A stretch of DNA of 64,000 bases from Pectinophora gossypiella. Its lineage: Eukaryota > Arthropoda > Insecta > Lepidoptera > Gelechiidae. The DNA is taken from positions 1,488,001-1,552,000 of the forward strand of contig NC_065406.1 in NCBI RefSeq assembly GCF_024362695.1. Direction: 5' to 3'. The notes under the pieces are model-generated. The model had not been told where the DNA came from and made no database searches. It saw only the letters and a list, made by a program, of their open reading frames with translations. Positions 12,103 through 22,900 of the stretch are shown in pieces. The number at the start of each line of letters is the position of its first letter. The first letter of the stretch is position 1. Made by a program: the position numbers and the translations under genes.

Positions 12103-12238
12103 CAGTCATGAGCAATATACTTTAGGACTCTGTCGCACTAACATATTTGACATTTGGTGAGACTTACAGTTCAATTTGTCAAAAAAGTTAATGTGACATG
12201 GTACCAAAGTGTATACATATTAATGCTCGTGACCGTAC
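12103..12238 (-). repeat. MITE family E, copy 1
   Basis: This is one of at least five copies of a roughly 145-bp element ending in related termini (ATGAGCAATATAMTKTA and GAGCATTAATATGTATACAC). Others are 34489-34637, 55535-55680, 60009-60155 and a half copy at 62727-62818. It is non-coding. Confidence 0.7.
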
Positions 12239-12360
12239 TTGTGCGTGGGTGGAGTAAAAAGGGTCATATTATGGTGACAAGGTATTAGCCTATCGCCCTT
12301 AACAATTGTTCATCATGTTATAATATAGGTAATGCATAGATCGTAGATACGAGGGGATAT

Positions 12361-12617
12361 GGAACAAACTCCACATGCTGCTCCACTGCGGGTTGGTGGA
12401 GCTGTTTTACGGCTAAGAGCCGGGACCAACAGCTTAACGTGCCCTCCGAAGCACGGAATCGTCTTACTTTTTCAGACAATCAGGTAATTCAAGCCTGGAA
12501 TGTCCTTGCCAAAGGACAGTCTCACAAAGTGAATTTCGACGATTTCGACAATGTCCCCTTCGGGAATCGAACCCGGACCTCCAGATTGTGAGCCGAACGC
12601 TCTAACCACTAGACAAT
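12361..12617 (-). repeat. tRNA-derived SINE family C, copy 1
   Basis: On the minus strand the start reads TAGTGGTTAGAGCGTTCGGC and then GGTTCGATTCCCG. These are an A box and a B box in tRNA order, followed by the shared GCACGTTAAGCTGTTGGTCC segment. The cloverleaf is not intact and several relatives exist in the window, so this is a SINE and not a tRNA gene. Confidence 0.7.
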
Positions 12618-12839
12618 AACTAAGTAGGTACACTGTGTACAGAGGAAGTACTTTATGCACGATGATAAGCAGTTATCGGTAATTAGGTACAAACAATACT
12701 CATTTTGCAAACACTTTTACTAAAGCATAAACCTTTTAACGGTGATGTTGGCTCGTAAACAGCGTAACGTTATTGTTTAAGTTAGCGGTGCTTAAACTAT
12801 TTACCTACACTTATATAAATACTACTTATTATAAACAAA

Positions 12840-13095
12840 TCCCAAGTTCGAATCCCGGTGGGGACATATCACAGAATATTACTTTGTGATCCCCAAAATT
12901 ACAAGCTGATCATCTGATTGTCCGAAAGAAAGATGATCCGTGTTTCGGAAGGCACGTTAAGCCGTTGGTCCCGGTTACTACTTACTGATGTAAGTTAACA
13001 GTCGTTACATGAGCCATGTCAGGGGCCTTTGGCGGCTCAATAGTAACACTGACACCAGGGTTGATGGGGTTGGTAATCCACCTCGCAAGCCACAC
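12840..13095 (+). repeat. tRNA-derived SINE family C, copy 2
   Basis: It begins within a B-box-like GTTCGAATCCCGGTGGGGA and continues through GGCACGTTAAGCCGTTGGTC to a TTGATGGGGTTGGTAATCCA end. A second short copy of the 3' end follows at about 13135-13190. Confidence 0.65.
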
Positions 13096-13486
13096 GATAG
13101 AAGAAGATCATTATTTATTTATAAAAATTAAACTAATGACTGGGTTGATGAGGTTGGTAATCCACCTCACAACCCACACGATAGAAGAAGATAAAAATTA
13201 AATAAATACATACATCATCATCTCCCTAGCATTATCCCGTTTGTAACACGGTCCGCTTACCTAACCTGAAGATTTGACAGATCTGATCTTTTACAGAAGC
13301 GACTGCCTGTCTGACCTTCCAACCCGCGAAGGGAAAACCATACCAACCCAATACAGGTACTGTGTGGGCCTTAGTTGCCTGAATTAAATAAATAAATAAA
13401 TAAATTTGATCAAGGGGCTTAAAAAGGCCACAAAGAATCAATCTAAAAAGCGTTATTGCAATTTGACATTTGCCCATATTTCAAGT

Positions 13487-13845
13487 ATCTTAATGCACCT
13501 CCTAATTTTATTTTAAGTTATAGCCGTCATTTTCTTGTCCGCCGAAAAGGAAAGGGACGGATGATTGTCAACAAGTTAATCTTAAAACGAATGAATAACC
13601 CGCGCGAATAAAATAGGCATCTCGCTGGTATGCAATACGTTTGACATGCTGTCTACTTAACTCTGTCGGGTTATTGGCCGATGTAGAGTTTTTAGACGGT
13701 TGTTTTAGATTTCTGCTTAAAATTGACGTGTGTTCCATAAATTTTATGCATGTCGATTACCCGTCCCTTTCTTTTTCAGCGGATAAGAAAATGACAGATA
13801 TAACTTAAAATAGAATTAGATGGCGTCTGCAAGAATTAGCACCAA
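13487..13845. repeat. MITE family D, copy 1
   Basis: Long inverted ends (CCTAATTTTATTTTAAGTTA at the left and its complement near 13805-13825) enclose an internal GTCGGGTTATTGGCC block. Related copies lie at 14490-14770, 17447-17750, 27705-27885 (partial) and 57046-57352. The outer tips read like GATTCCTGCAGACACC. It is non-coding. Confidence 0.75.
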
Positions 13846-13937
13846 TGTCAAGAAATGTCAAATAGCAATGTTGCTTTTTTAGATGAATTGCTTCGATGTG
13901 GCCTTTTTCCCACCCAGGAATCCGTAATCCCCCATAC

Positions 13938-14084
13938 CTTGGAGCCCTCGAAGAGCAGCGCGACGAAGAACAGCACGATCCAGGTGAGCGCGAAGGACCA
14001 GCGCGAGCTGATGGTGAGCCCCGGGAACAGGAACTCGCCCAGGTCGTACCCGAACCACATCCACATGTGCATCTTGCTGGGCGT
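13938..14084 (-). CDS. Isolated exon of a Ctr1-type copper transporter
   Basis: The 147-bp minus-strand segment is open, GC-rich and exactly 49 codons long. It is preceded by a GGTGGTAG acceptor-like end and followed by an AAG|GTATGG donor. The product begins with a Met-rich KMHMWMWFGYDLGEFLFPG. A hydrophobic helix follows, ending in ALLFEGSK, which matches the first transmembrane segment of Ctr1/SLC31 copper importers (Met-rich entry, FG, LF-x-GL, then Y/F-EG-x-K). I found neither the N-terminal exon nor the exons for the second and third membrane helices in the window. Repeats surround it. It is either one exon of a gene with very long introns running off the left edge, or a stranded exon. 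Start and end are inferred from splice signals only. Confidence 0.55.
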
Positions 14085-14234
14085 CTACCACCTGACCGGA
14101 AGAGAATACAGTCAGTAGATACCAGGTTAGAACCAAGTACGAGAGGGGGCGGTATTTTAGACTGGCCTGCAGTGTCTTTGCAACCATTTAAAATATTTTT
14201 ATTCGTAATTTTAATTTATATGTTGATGTTGAGT

Positions 14235-14456
14235 AGTAGTTGATGGTAGAGCTGGCAGAGGATGACCGAGAAGGACTTACATTGACCAAATCGGAGATGT
14301 CCTTAGAAAAGGTTTAATACGATCTACTCTGAACCGGCGTGCGTGTATGAAGCGATTGATGAATGTGGAGGAAGCAAGAGAAGTGTGTCAGGATCGAAGC
14401 AAATGGAATTCTATAGTCTCTGCTTACACCGGTGGGAAATAGGCGTGAGTTTATGT
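14235..14456 (+). mobile_element. LINE 3'-end fragment
   Basis: Matches 58800-59013 closely, including TACGATCTACTCTGAACCGG, GATTGATGAATGTGGAGGAA and a GGGAAATAGGCGTGAGTTTA end followed by TATGTATG. This is a familiar 3' terminus of lepidopteran non-LTR elements. No intact frame is present. Confidence 0.6.
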
Positions 14457-14489
14457 ATGTAATTTATAAGTGGCTCCGATTCCTGCAGA

Positions 14490-14770
14490 CACCTCCTAAT
14501 TTTACTTTAAGCTATATTTGTCATTTTCTTATTCGCCGAAAAGGAAAGGGACGGATGATTGACAGCTCTTAATTTAAGAAGAATGAGTAAATGAATGAAT
14601 AACCCGGGCGAATCAAAAAGGTATCTCGCTAGTATGCAAACCTTTTGACGTGAGCTGTCACCATTATTCCGTCGGGTTATTGGCCAATGTAAAATTTTTA
14701 GACGGTTGTTTTAGATTTGTGCTTAAAATTGACGTGTGTTCCAAAAATTTTATTCCAATTTTGTTCCACT
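14490..14770. repeat. MITE family D, copy 2 (one end missing)
   Basis: It begins CCTAATTTTACTTTAAGCTA and contains the CCGTCGGGTTATTGGCC and AAAATTGACGTGTGTTCC blocks of the family. The right inverted end is missing after about 14760. Confidence 0.65.
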
Positions 14771-16080
14771 ACCATTCGAAAAAAGAAATGTCCTTGTCCT
14801 CAGTTTATGTCGTCTAGAGGAATGTCCTCTCACATTGAGTTTAGCGTGACGTCACATAGCCTATAACCACCGAGGCTCTTTAGTCGGCTCGGCCAGCAAT
14901 CAAGACGCTTGTTAACCTCATTTGTTAAATTCTAACAGTAGGTTTAGAAGTTAGGTTGGAACAGATGTGCATACACACATACATTATACGTACACACATA
15001 GTGGTCAATCACATAACCCTCCTTTTTGCTTCGCGGTCGGGTAAAAATGGGGGTAAGGGGGAGCGCGCGCGAACTTACGCGGTAAGCCGACACACGGTGA
15101 GAATGAGATTTTTGTCTGAAATATGCGGATTCGAGTGTGACCTATATACGCACTTCTTCTTCTTCTATCGTGTGGGTTGTGAGGTGGAGTACCACGCACT
15201 TACTTATATCATAAGCCCACGACTATATCCCAATTGGGGTAATCAGAAATTAAAATCATTTATTCAACGTAATTATCATGGATAAACTTGTTGAAGATCA
15301 ATGTAACATTTTTGAATTTAAGTAATTTCGCAAGGTGTTATGGCTGAGGAGAAGAAATGACAAGAAACTGCAACAGCAACACATCTTTTAAAAACCAATG
15401 AGGGTATAATTTACAAGTTATTTAATAACTAGAGGAACACATTCAATACCATACATTTTTATCATTTAGGTAGTCATTAATATAATAATAAGCTTTTTTA
15501 CATAAAGTAAGCTTCACATGAGCTTTAAATTTATTTTCTGACAAAAAAATACTATCTGGTATTTTACTGTAAAAACGTATACATAACCCCAATCATAATC
15601 AGAGGTATATCCATCGCAAGATAAAGTAATTACTCACATCACACCTCACTGAACTTTCTGTAACTTTTTCCTTCTTACTTATATCAAGGTGTAATAGGTA
15701 TATTAGTTATGCAAGCATGAATATTAATAATATGCTGGATAAACTAAATATTAAACAGTATGCAGAAAACAGGGCTTCTTATGTATGGACAGTTGGTAGT
15801 GATAACATATGTAAATCGTATGCTTGTTAGCAATGACACAAGTCACTAGGTGCTATGTGGGACTTAGGTTCAAAGCTAGAATTTCAATATAAATATTGTT
15901 CAAGTTGGAATTTCTATTCAGGCCTATTGTCTTCAATTTTATACCGGGATAGAGCCCCCTCAGTACTTCCTATTTGGAAAAGGAACTTCTATGTTGAGCT
16001 GAGAATAAATAATGCATTCATCTGGATAATTTTTTTTTGTTATTCTTGAATTATTTACAGGCACATTGTCTGAAAAACTA
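14771..16080. other. No gene recognised
   Basis: Short open frames (for example 14956-15285) carry no domain I recognise. A partial SINE C 3' end is visible near 15160-15240 (GTGTGGGTTGTGAGGTGGAG). The remainder is AT-rich and unassigned. Confidence 0.4.
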
Positions 16081-16084
16081 AGAT

Positions 16085-16200
16085 AATTCCGTGCTTCTGA
16101 AGGCACGTTAAGTCGTTAGTCTCAGCTATCAAAACACCACCACAGAGGAGCAGCATGGTGGAGTATGCTCCATACTCCCGTAGCCAGCAGTGAGATGTGG
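16085..16200 (+). repeat. SINE 3' fragment
   Basis: A degraded GGCACGTTAAGTCGTTAGTC core is followed by the CACCACAGAGGAGCAGCATG and CCAGCAGTGAGATGTGG wording seen in other SINE fragments here (24712-24985, 35113-35285). Confidence 0.5.
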
Positions 16201-16794
16201 AATAGCTGGTTATATTTAATGTTTACAGACATTAACTTAAAACAAAACAAAAATCATGAAAACTATGTACAAAACAAACACCTAATACAATTACCTATTC
16301 AAACAACCCCACATAAGTAACCTCTTGGCATAAAATAATACTACCTTTTGGCCAAAAAATCCCCATCAACTATTTAGAAATAGATTCATTCATTTCAGAT
16401 AGCTCATATAAAACAAATATCATTCTGAACCATCCCATTATTATTGTATATGTTTCAAACACAATGTCATATTAGCTCAACAATGGCCAATATATATATT
16501 TTTGGCAACTCAAACACTGGCTATGATTAGGCTCAAAGTGTGCATCATAATTTCAACAAAGGGAATTACTATTCTGTGTTTTGAAATTCTTCACATAATA
16601 TCCTAATATAAATGTTTAGAAATACCACAACTATTTGTACTTATACCTACAGGTATGTAGCATAATATGCTCCATACCCCCTCCGGTTGATTGAGGGGAG
16701 GCCTGTGCCCAGCAGTGGGACGTATATAGGCAGTTTATGACCTATAGGTTTGTACTAGTAAAAGGTCATTATTATTATTTTAGAACAATAGCCA

Positions 16795-17410
16795 GTTTAG
16801 AAGGGTAAGTGAAAGAGTAGGAGAAAAAGTAACCATGATAAAGACTAAAGAGAACTGGAGAGGAAATATTATTGGCCACCTGATACGACGCGAGTCGTTT
16901 ATAAAAAACTTCATAGAAGCAAAAATTGAAGGAAAGAGAGGAATAGAATAGAATAGAAAAAGTTTATTATAAAAGGATGCCACACACAAAAAAAGACAAC
17001 AACATCATATCAAATTTCCACTAAAACAATTACAAAAAAGCAAGACGGATGTTTGTCGAAATGACCATAAGGTGGTGGTGGACGTCCTGAGATAAAAGGG
17101 CCTCACTCAGCACAAGTCGCGGCGTGAACCACGACGCTGATATTATGTGGACCCTGTTGGGTGACGCACGAACATCGTATTTCATAAACATGTGTTAATG
17201 GTGTATATATTCAAATTCAATTCCAAAATATACATTATAATATATACCAAATTATTTTAATAGAAAGAGGAAGGGGTAGACCTAGGAGAACATTTATGAA
17301 ACAAATAAAAGAGAAGGCGCAGGTCGTGTCGTATCAGGAGGTGAAGAATTTTGCAGGAAGAAGAGAGGACTGGCGATTACTCCACCGACAAGAGCGCAGC
17401 TTAAATAAAG
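16795..17410 (+). mobile_element. LINE (RTE-like) C-terminal fragment split by an insertion
   Basis: The left part (to about 16945) reads as reverse-transcriptase tail with GHLIRRESFIKNFIEAKIEG. The right part (from about 17258) continues with the GRPRRTFMKQIKEK sense and ends QERSLNKVREK. A related copy at 61083-61245 is continuous across this junction. The roughly 310 bp between the parts (16946-17257) therefore look like a later insertion. Confidence 0.6.
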
Positions 17411-17446
17411 TGAGAGAGAAAGACAGCCAGTTTATTACATGACAAT

Positions 17447-17750
17447 GGTGCCGATTCCTGCAAACACCTAATTTTATTTTAAGTTACACCTGCCATTTTC
17501 TTATGCACCAAAAAAGAAAAGGATGGATGATTGACAATTATTAATTTTAGAATGAATGAGTGAATTAATTAATAAACCGGGCGAATAACTTACGGACCTC
17601 ACTGATATGCAACCCGTTAGACGTGCGCTATCAACTTAATTTTTTCGGGTTGGCTAACGTATTATTTTTAAAGGGTTGTTAAAATTTGCCTAGCCGCCCT
17701 CTTCCTTTTCAGTGGATAAGAAAATAATGGGTATAACTTAAAATCAACTA
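17447..17750. repeat. MITE family D, copy 3
   Basis: Bounded by CACCTAATTTTATTTTAAGT and a complementary GGGTATAACTTAAAAT end. It follows GATTCCTGCAAACACC and is somewhat shortened relative to copy 1. Confidence 0.65.
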
Positions 17751-17754
17751 CACA

Positions 17755-18065
17755 AACACATCTATTACAAACACATGTGGAGATTGACTGGGCAAAATAA
17801 TGTGGAGGCTGACATCCCCACACGGAAATGGCGGTGGATTGGCCATGTCCTTAGAAGACCTGTGGATCACCCGTCCCGACGAACTCTGACCTGGTGTGCA
17901 CGTGAAAAACGCAAAAGGGATGGCCCAAAGAGACCTGGCGACATTTGGTTGACCTACAGTTAAAAACTCTCGGCATGTCATGGGAGCAAGCTACAGAGGC
18001 TTCGTAAGATCGCGGGGAGTGGAAATCTGTTATTCGCGCCCTACATCTCAACAGGGGATAAAAGG
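17755..18065 (+). mobile_element. LINE reverse-transcriptase tail
   Basis: Translation gives RKWRWIGHVLRRP followed by a DHPSRRTLTW segment, the familiar end of non-LTR reverse transcriptases. It is disrupted by frameshifts and stops. A shorter sister copy lies at 63825-63955. Confidence 0.7.
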
Positions 18066-18119
18066 ATTAGAAGAAGAAGAGATAACTTAAAATTCAGATG
18101 GTGTGTAGTGAAATCAGCA

Positions 18120-19923
18120 CCAATCTCGCAATAATCTAAAAAATTACAATAATAAGATATGTATTCATAAACTTATGCCCATTTTCCTTATGAAAAAAAG
18201 CTCAAAGGACATAGAGCATAAACCAATCCTAACCATCCAATTAAGTTTGGTGGATGGAAGTTTATCAAATTTAATAAGGAATTAAAATTGATGTTATATA
18301 AACTTAATAATTATACAAACATGTAATTGATTATATTTCTAAACAGTTATTGTTGGTATTACTAAATAAATAAAAATAATAATTTTATCTGTTTACATAA
18401 AGAAATTATATTAACTATTCAAGGAAATAATACTATAAGTAGTTTACCAATATTATGATTTCTGTGCCATAAGTACTATAATAAAGTTCACATAAACTTT
18501 TTCACATGACACACCTATTTTAATTGAAAGTATATTTAAGAATAATCTATTTAGCTATTTCTAAATAAGTTTTCTAAATTAATGATACATATATACCAAC
18601 TGGTATAATAAAATAAAATAATAATAATGTAATAACTATTCTTATAGAAATGTTATGCTTAATTTTATTATTTTCGAGAAAAACTGATTAAATATATTAA
18701 TGTGTAAGTGGGTACTTAAATTATTTATTTATTAAAAAACATAATAAATTGAGTAAAGTGAAATAGACTAGTTATAATTGTAATATAATATAAATAATGT
18801 TTGTATTTATTGAAATTTAATTAAAAATGTAAGTTATATTATATAAATAGACAGGTATAGTGGGAAAACCCGAAGGCCCTTACCTTTCTAACATACAACA
18901 GACCATACAGTCCTCTTCAAGTTATCTTCCATTTGTTTACCTACAGACCTTTATCAGGCAACACAGTAACTGTTATCTAACATTTTTATTGATAAAATAG
19001 GTGGAAAGTAAATAAAATTGTTCTAATTATCCACAATAAAAGTTCACTGCCCTACGTTAAAATATGATACACTTTTACACAAAGGAAATGTCACTCAACG
19101 TGTGCGGAAACCACTTGATTTTTTTGTCCATTGAACTTGTGCCGTGAAAGTTAATTTATTTATTATTCGCTAATCGTTTGAAACGTTCGTCCGGAGAAAG
19201 GAAAGGTCGGGCAAGAAGTACATAACCCTCGAAAATTGTCAATTTGACGTTGACAGTTGTAGCGTTGCCCTATCTACGAAGTAATTGATCGATCAATTAA
19301 TCTGGTATAAATCGATTTCCATATTAACCAATAAATTATTCTTCAATACCAATAATTCACATATTAAACGTTATGTACGGTCGGAGCAGTAAGACAATAG
19401 ACTAAGCCTATAATGATGTTATTAGTAGTGACTGACTGAATATGTACTTAATATTATAATTATAAATCATCTTTATTTGAGTATTTTTCTAATTTGATTT
19501 AGTTTTAACTTAATTTAATTGTACTATTTTGTTTTATTGATTTTATAATTGCTAATGTAAATATGGGTTACATGCCTGAAATAAAATTATTTTATTTTAT
19601 TTATTTATTTTTTTAAACAAAAAACATATTTCTTAATAATCTGTGAGTAAATGAAAGATATATAAATAATTTATAAAAAATATTTTAGATTTTTATTCCT
19701 TTTTTGAAATCATTAACAATTATATAAGTATTTAACAAAAAATAGAGCGCACAAATTACGTAGTCATATCTTCTTCTTCGTCGTTCCCGTGCTGAGGATC
19801 GCGACCACAGGTTATGGTTTTCCACTCGGTACATATACAGTTACTTAAAAATATCACATAGTGTCACGAAGACTTTTTAATTTAATAAGTACCTAAATAC
19901 ATATTAAAATTGCATTATTATTA
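18120..19923. other. AT-rich intergenic DNA downstream of FPGS
   Basis: No exon, SINE or transposon core is recognisable. On the minus strand AATAAA occurs at 19697-19692, about 230 bases past the FPGS stop, and is a reasonable poly(A) signal for that gene. Confidence 0.45.
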
Positions 19924-22900
19924 CTAATCTTTACTTAAGTTTGGATCTAATATAGAGAGAGCTGCACCCACTAAGTGCAGTGATCCAGATACTAAAACAG
20001 ACGTCTTATTAATGTTGTTATTATTGTTGCATTTTATATCAATTAAAGCATCAGATACACATTCTTTTACTGCTAACTTAGTATGAGAGATAATTTGGTA
20101 TTTTTTCCAAATTTCGAAATGCTTCTGACATCGTTTTATTAAATCTTCTTGTTCCGCAACTAACGAATAATTGTCATTTGTTTGACTCACAGTTTTATAC
20201 GCAGTAGGAATAACAAAGTATACTTTTTCAAATGTTATGTTCGTCAAGGGTTTTAGAAGAACTTCAGCATCTCGATCACCAGTTGCACTGAATATCAAAA
20301 TTTTATCTTCAATACTGAAAAAAAAAACAATGTTCAATTAATATAGTAATAATCGATAGATTAATAATCAATAATCGATTAGAAGAACTCTATAAATGGT
20401 TAATAGATTTTCGGGCGAATAATGACAGATAACGTCAGTCAGTTGGTTTTAGTGTTGCAGAGTTATCGATCGCGTTTATCTAAAAAAAATGAGTATTCTA
20501 TCGATAGCTCGTATCCGAGTGTAGTGTAGATGGAGTGCAATACTATCGGTGATGGCATCAACAGTTAGAGTACGTACCATGAAACAAGTCTCGCAGATTT
20601 TTATGGAACTAATTGACAAGTCATACAAAGTCACAATACTTCTATGCAGATTTCGCAGAAGCTGCGCCGCGGGTCTTGTAGAGAAACTTTCGTTGCGCAG
20701 ACTATCGAAAGTATCGATATTACAACACTAGTTGAGTTGTCAAAGTTTGTGGTTATGTTGTGATGTGAGCTATTGTTATTTGCTTTTATTGAACGAAATC
20801 TCATATTTCTTCGAACTTAAAACATAATACTAGATTATAAATATATATTTGCTTTACCTATCACTATGGAATCTCTTGACAAGAAACCTAAGAAGAAACC
20901 CACGAAGATCGAGGAGATGACGAAAGAACAAATTCGTGCGGCGATTCTGAAGAAACGGGAATGCAACGCAAAGGCTCAGAGCATCGTGGAGAGCCTTCTG
21001 GAAACAGGTATTACTGACACTTACTTCTTGCAATGCCTGCCTGACATCAACCAATCGCATTTTGACGACATAGTAGAAGAACGATGCATTCTTCGCCTTT
21101 GTGGTTATCCTGTGTGCTCAAAAACCCTATTGGACAAAGACATACCCAAACAGAAGTACCGAATTTCCCTGAAGACAAATAAAGTATATGACATAACTGC
21201 TAGAAAGAGCTTCTGTAGCAATGGGTGTTATAAATCTGCTATGCATGTTAAAAAGCAAATGCTAACAAGTCCATTGTGGTTCAGAGAGTATGAAGAAATA
21301 CCTAAGTTCCATTTAACACCAATAGACACAGTAGGCAGTCTTGGTCAGGAGATAGATGTGTCATTGATTGAGAAAATCAAGATAAGAACAACAAAGACAA
21401 CATTCACTTCTATCAACGACTTTGCTAGTGCTAGCCTGAATGATATGACTGACTCTGATCAAAAGGAAATTGAAAATATTATCACTGAAAATGCCACTAC
21501 ACAACAAATTGAAGATAATAAAACAACAATTAATAATGAAATATCGGAAGGTACCAAAACTCCTGAAATAGCATTAACTGAAACACCTGTCACTTTATTA
21601 CAAACTAAAGAAAATATATCCAATGAAAACATAGAAGCACAACAACATACATCTAAAGCAGAAGACATTAAAGAAATTGTTAAATCTGAATGCAGTAAGG
21701 AAGGACTGAAAGAAATTAATAAAACTCCAATAAAGAAGCCACATTCTAATCCGATGAATATTGTTGGTGACATTGTTGAAAGGCCAGAAAGGATAATTGA
21801 CCCCATTTTATTATCAACACCTGAGGCCCAAGTTAATGAGAATGTGGGTGTAACTGCTAGAGCCATAGTTCTGTCAGCCAAAAAGATTGCAAAGAAAAAG
21901 CCACCTGCTGTTACCATACTTACCATAGAAGTTGAGAAATGTCTTGCTGAATGGTTTAGCTTAGACACACTACTGTTTCTGTTTGGTGATGCAAAAGTTA
22001 AAGAAATGGTGACAGACAAAGGAGAATGTATAAAAGAATACTTGAATAATTATGCTAGAAGTATATCCTACAATGCAAACACTTATGATCAGTACCAGCA
22101 GTTATGTAGGAAACTAAACATGCTCGAGTTGGAGGACCGTCGTTATGACTCACAAACACTGAACAGAGAGACAAAACCTTTGCCAGACTATTCTATGATT
22201 AAAGAAGAAAGTAAGAGAATGCAGTTGAAGGTAAAAGCATTCTTAGCTGGTGCAACAGATGTACCAGAAATTGTCACAACAGAACAGAATGTACCGCAAG
22301 ATGATGCTGCTGTAACACAACTGCCCTTAGTTGATAAAAACGCACAAAACGCCTTAAGGAGACGAATAGTCTGTGAACATTTAAATAAGGTATTACCAGA
22401 TTTGCTACGGTCCCTCGGCCTGCTAACGCTGTCTATAAGTTCTGATGTAAGATTGATGGTCAACACTTTCAAGTTGAAAGCAAACAACATTATGTTTAAG
22501 CCGATACAATGGACCTTGATTGCTATTATAATCATTAAATTACTGTCTCTTAGGGACAAAAGATTGGAGTATTTGTTAGGACAGCAAACTGCTTACCAGC
22601 ATATGCAGTTGTTACTTCTAAGTTACAAACAAGATGGTGGATATTTAGACAGGCTGATATCTTGGCTCACTGATGTTGATAGACTATTGGACACAAATGA
22701 TACACAGTTGACCATAGAATAAAGATGTGGTACTTGGAATGTAATGATGATTTATGTGTGATAGTTTTATTACCAAGGAAACTATGTATGTACTACGTCA
22801 GAGAGCTATATGTTTTATAGTCTGATAAAAAGGAGTAGAAAGTAGTTACTGGCTCGGTGGAGTTTTAAACTCTCAAGATTTGTCATTGGCGCATCACTAA

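Noticed and set aside
12540..12617. Possible tRNA gene (A and B box)
   Set aside because: The acceptor stem does not pair and the segment continues into SINE sequence shared by several copies.
13879..14243. Frames of 102 and 115 codons around the Ctr-like exon
   Set aside because: Out-of-frame shadows of a GC-rich exon; only the minus frame ending at 13938 matches a known family.
14956..15285. 109-codon plus-strand frame
   Set aside because: It crosses SINE and simple sequence, with no recognisable motif and no splice or start evidence.
20549..20731. 60-codon frame just before RPAP2
   Set aside because: It overlaps the DRE-containing promoter stretch and may be 5' UTR; no family match.
21459..22019. 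186-codon open frame on the minus strand opposite RPAP2
   Set aside because: It mirrors the low-complexity Thr/Glu/Lys region of RPAP2; the composition explains the open frame and no domain is visible.
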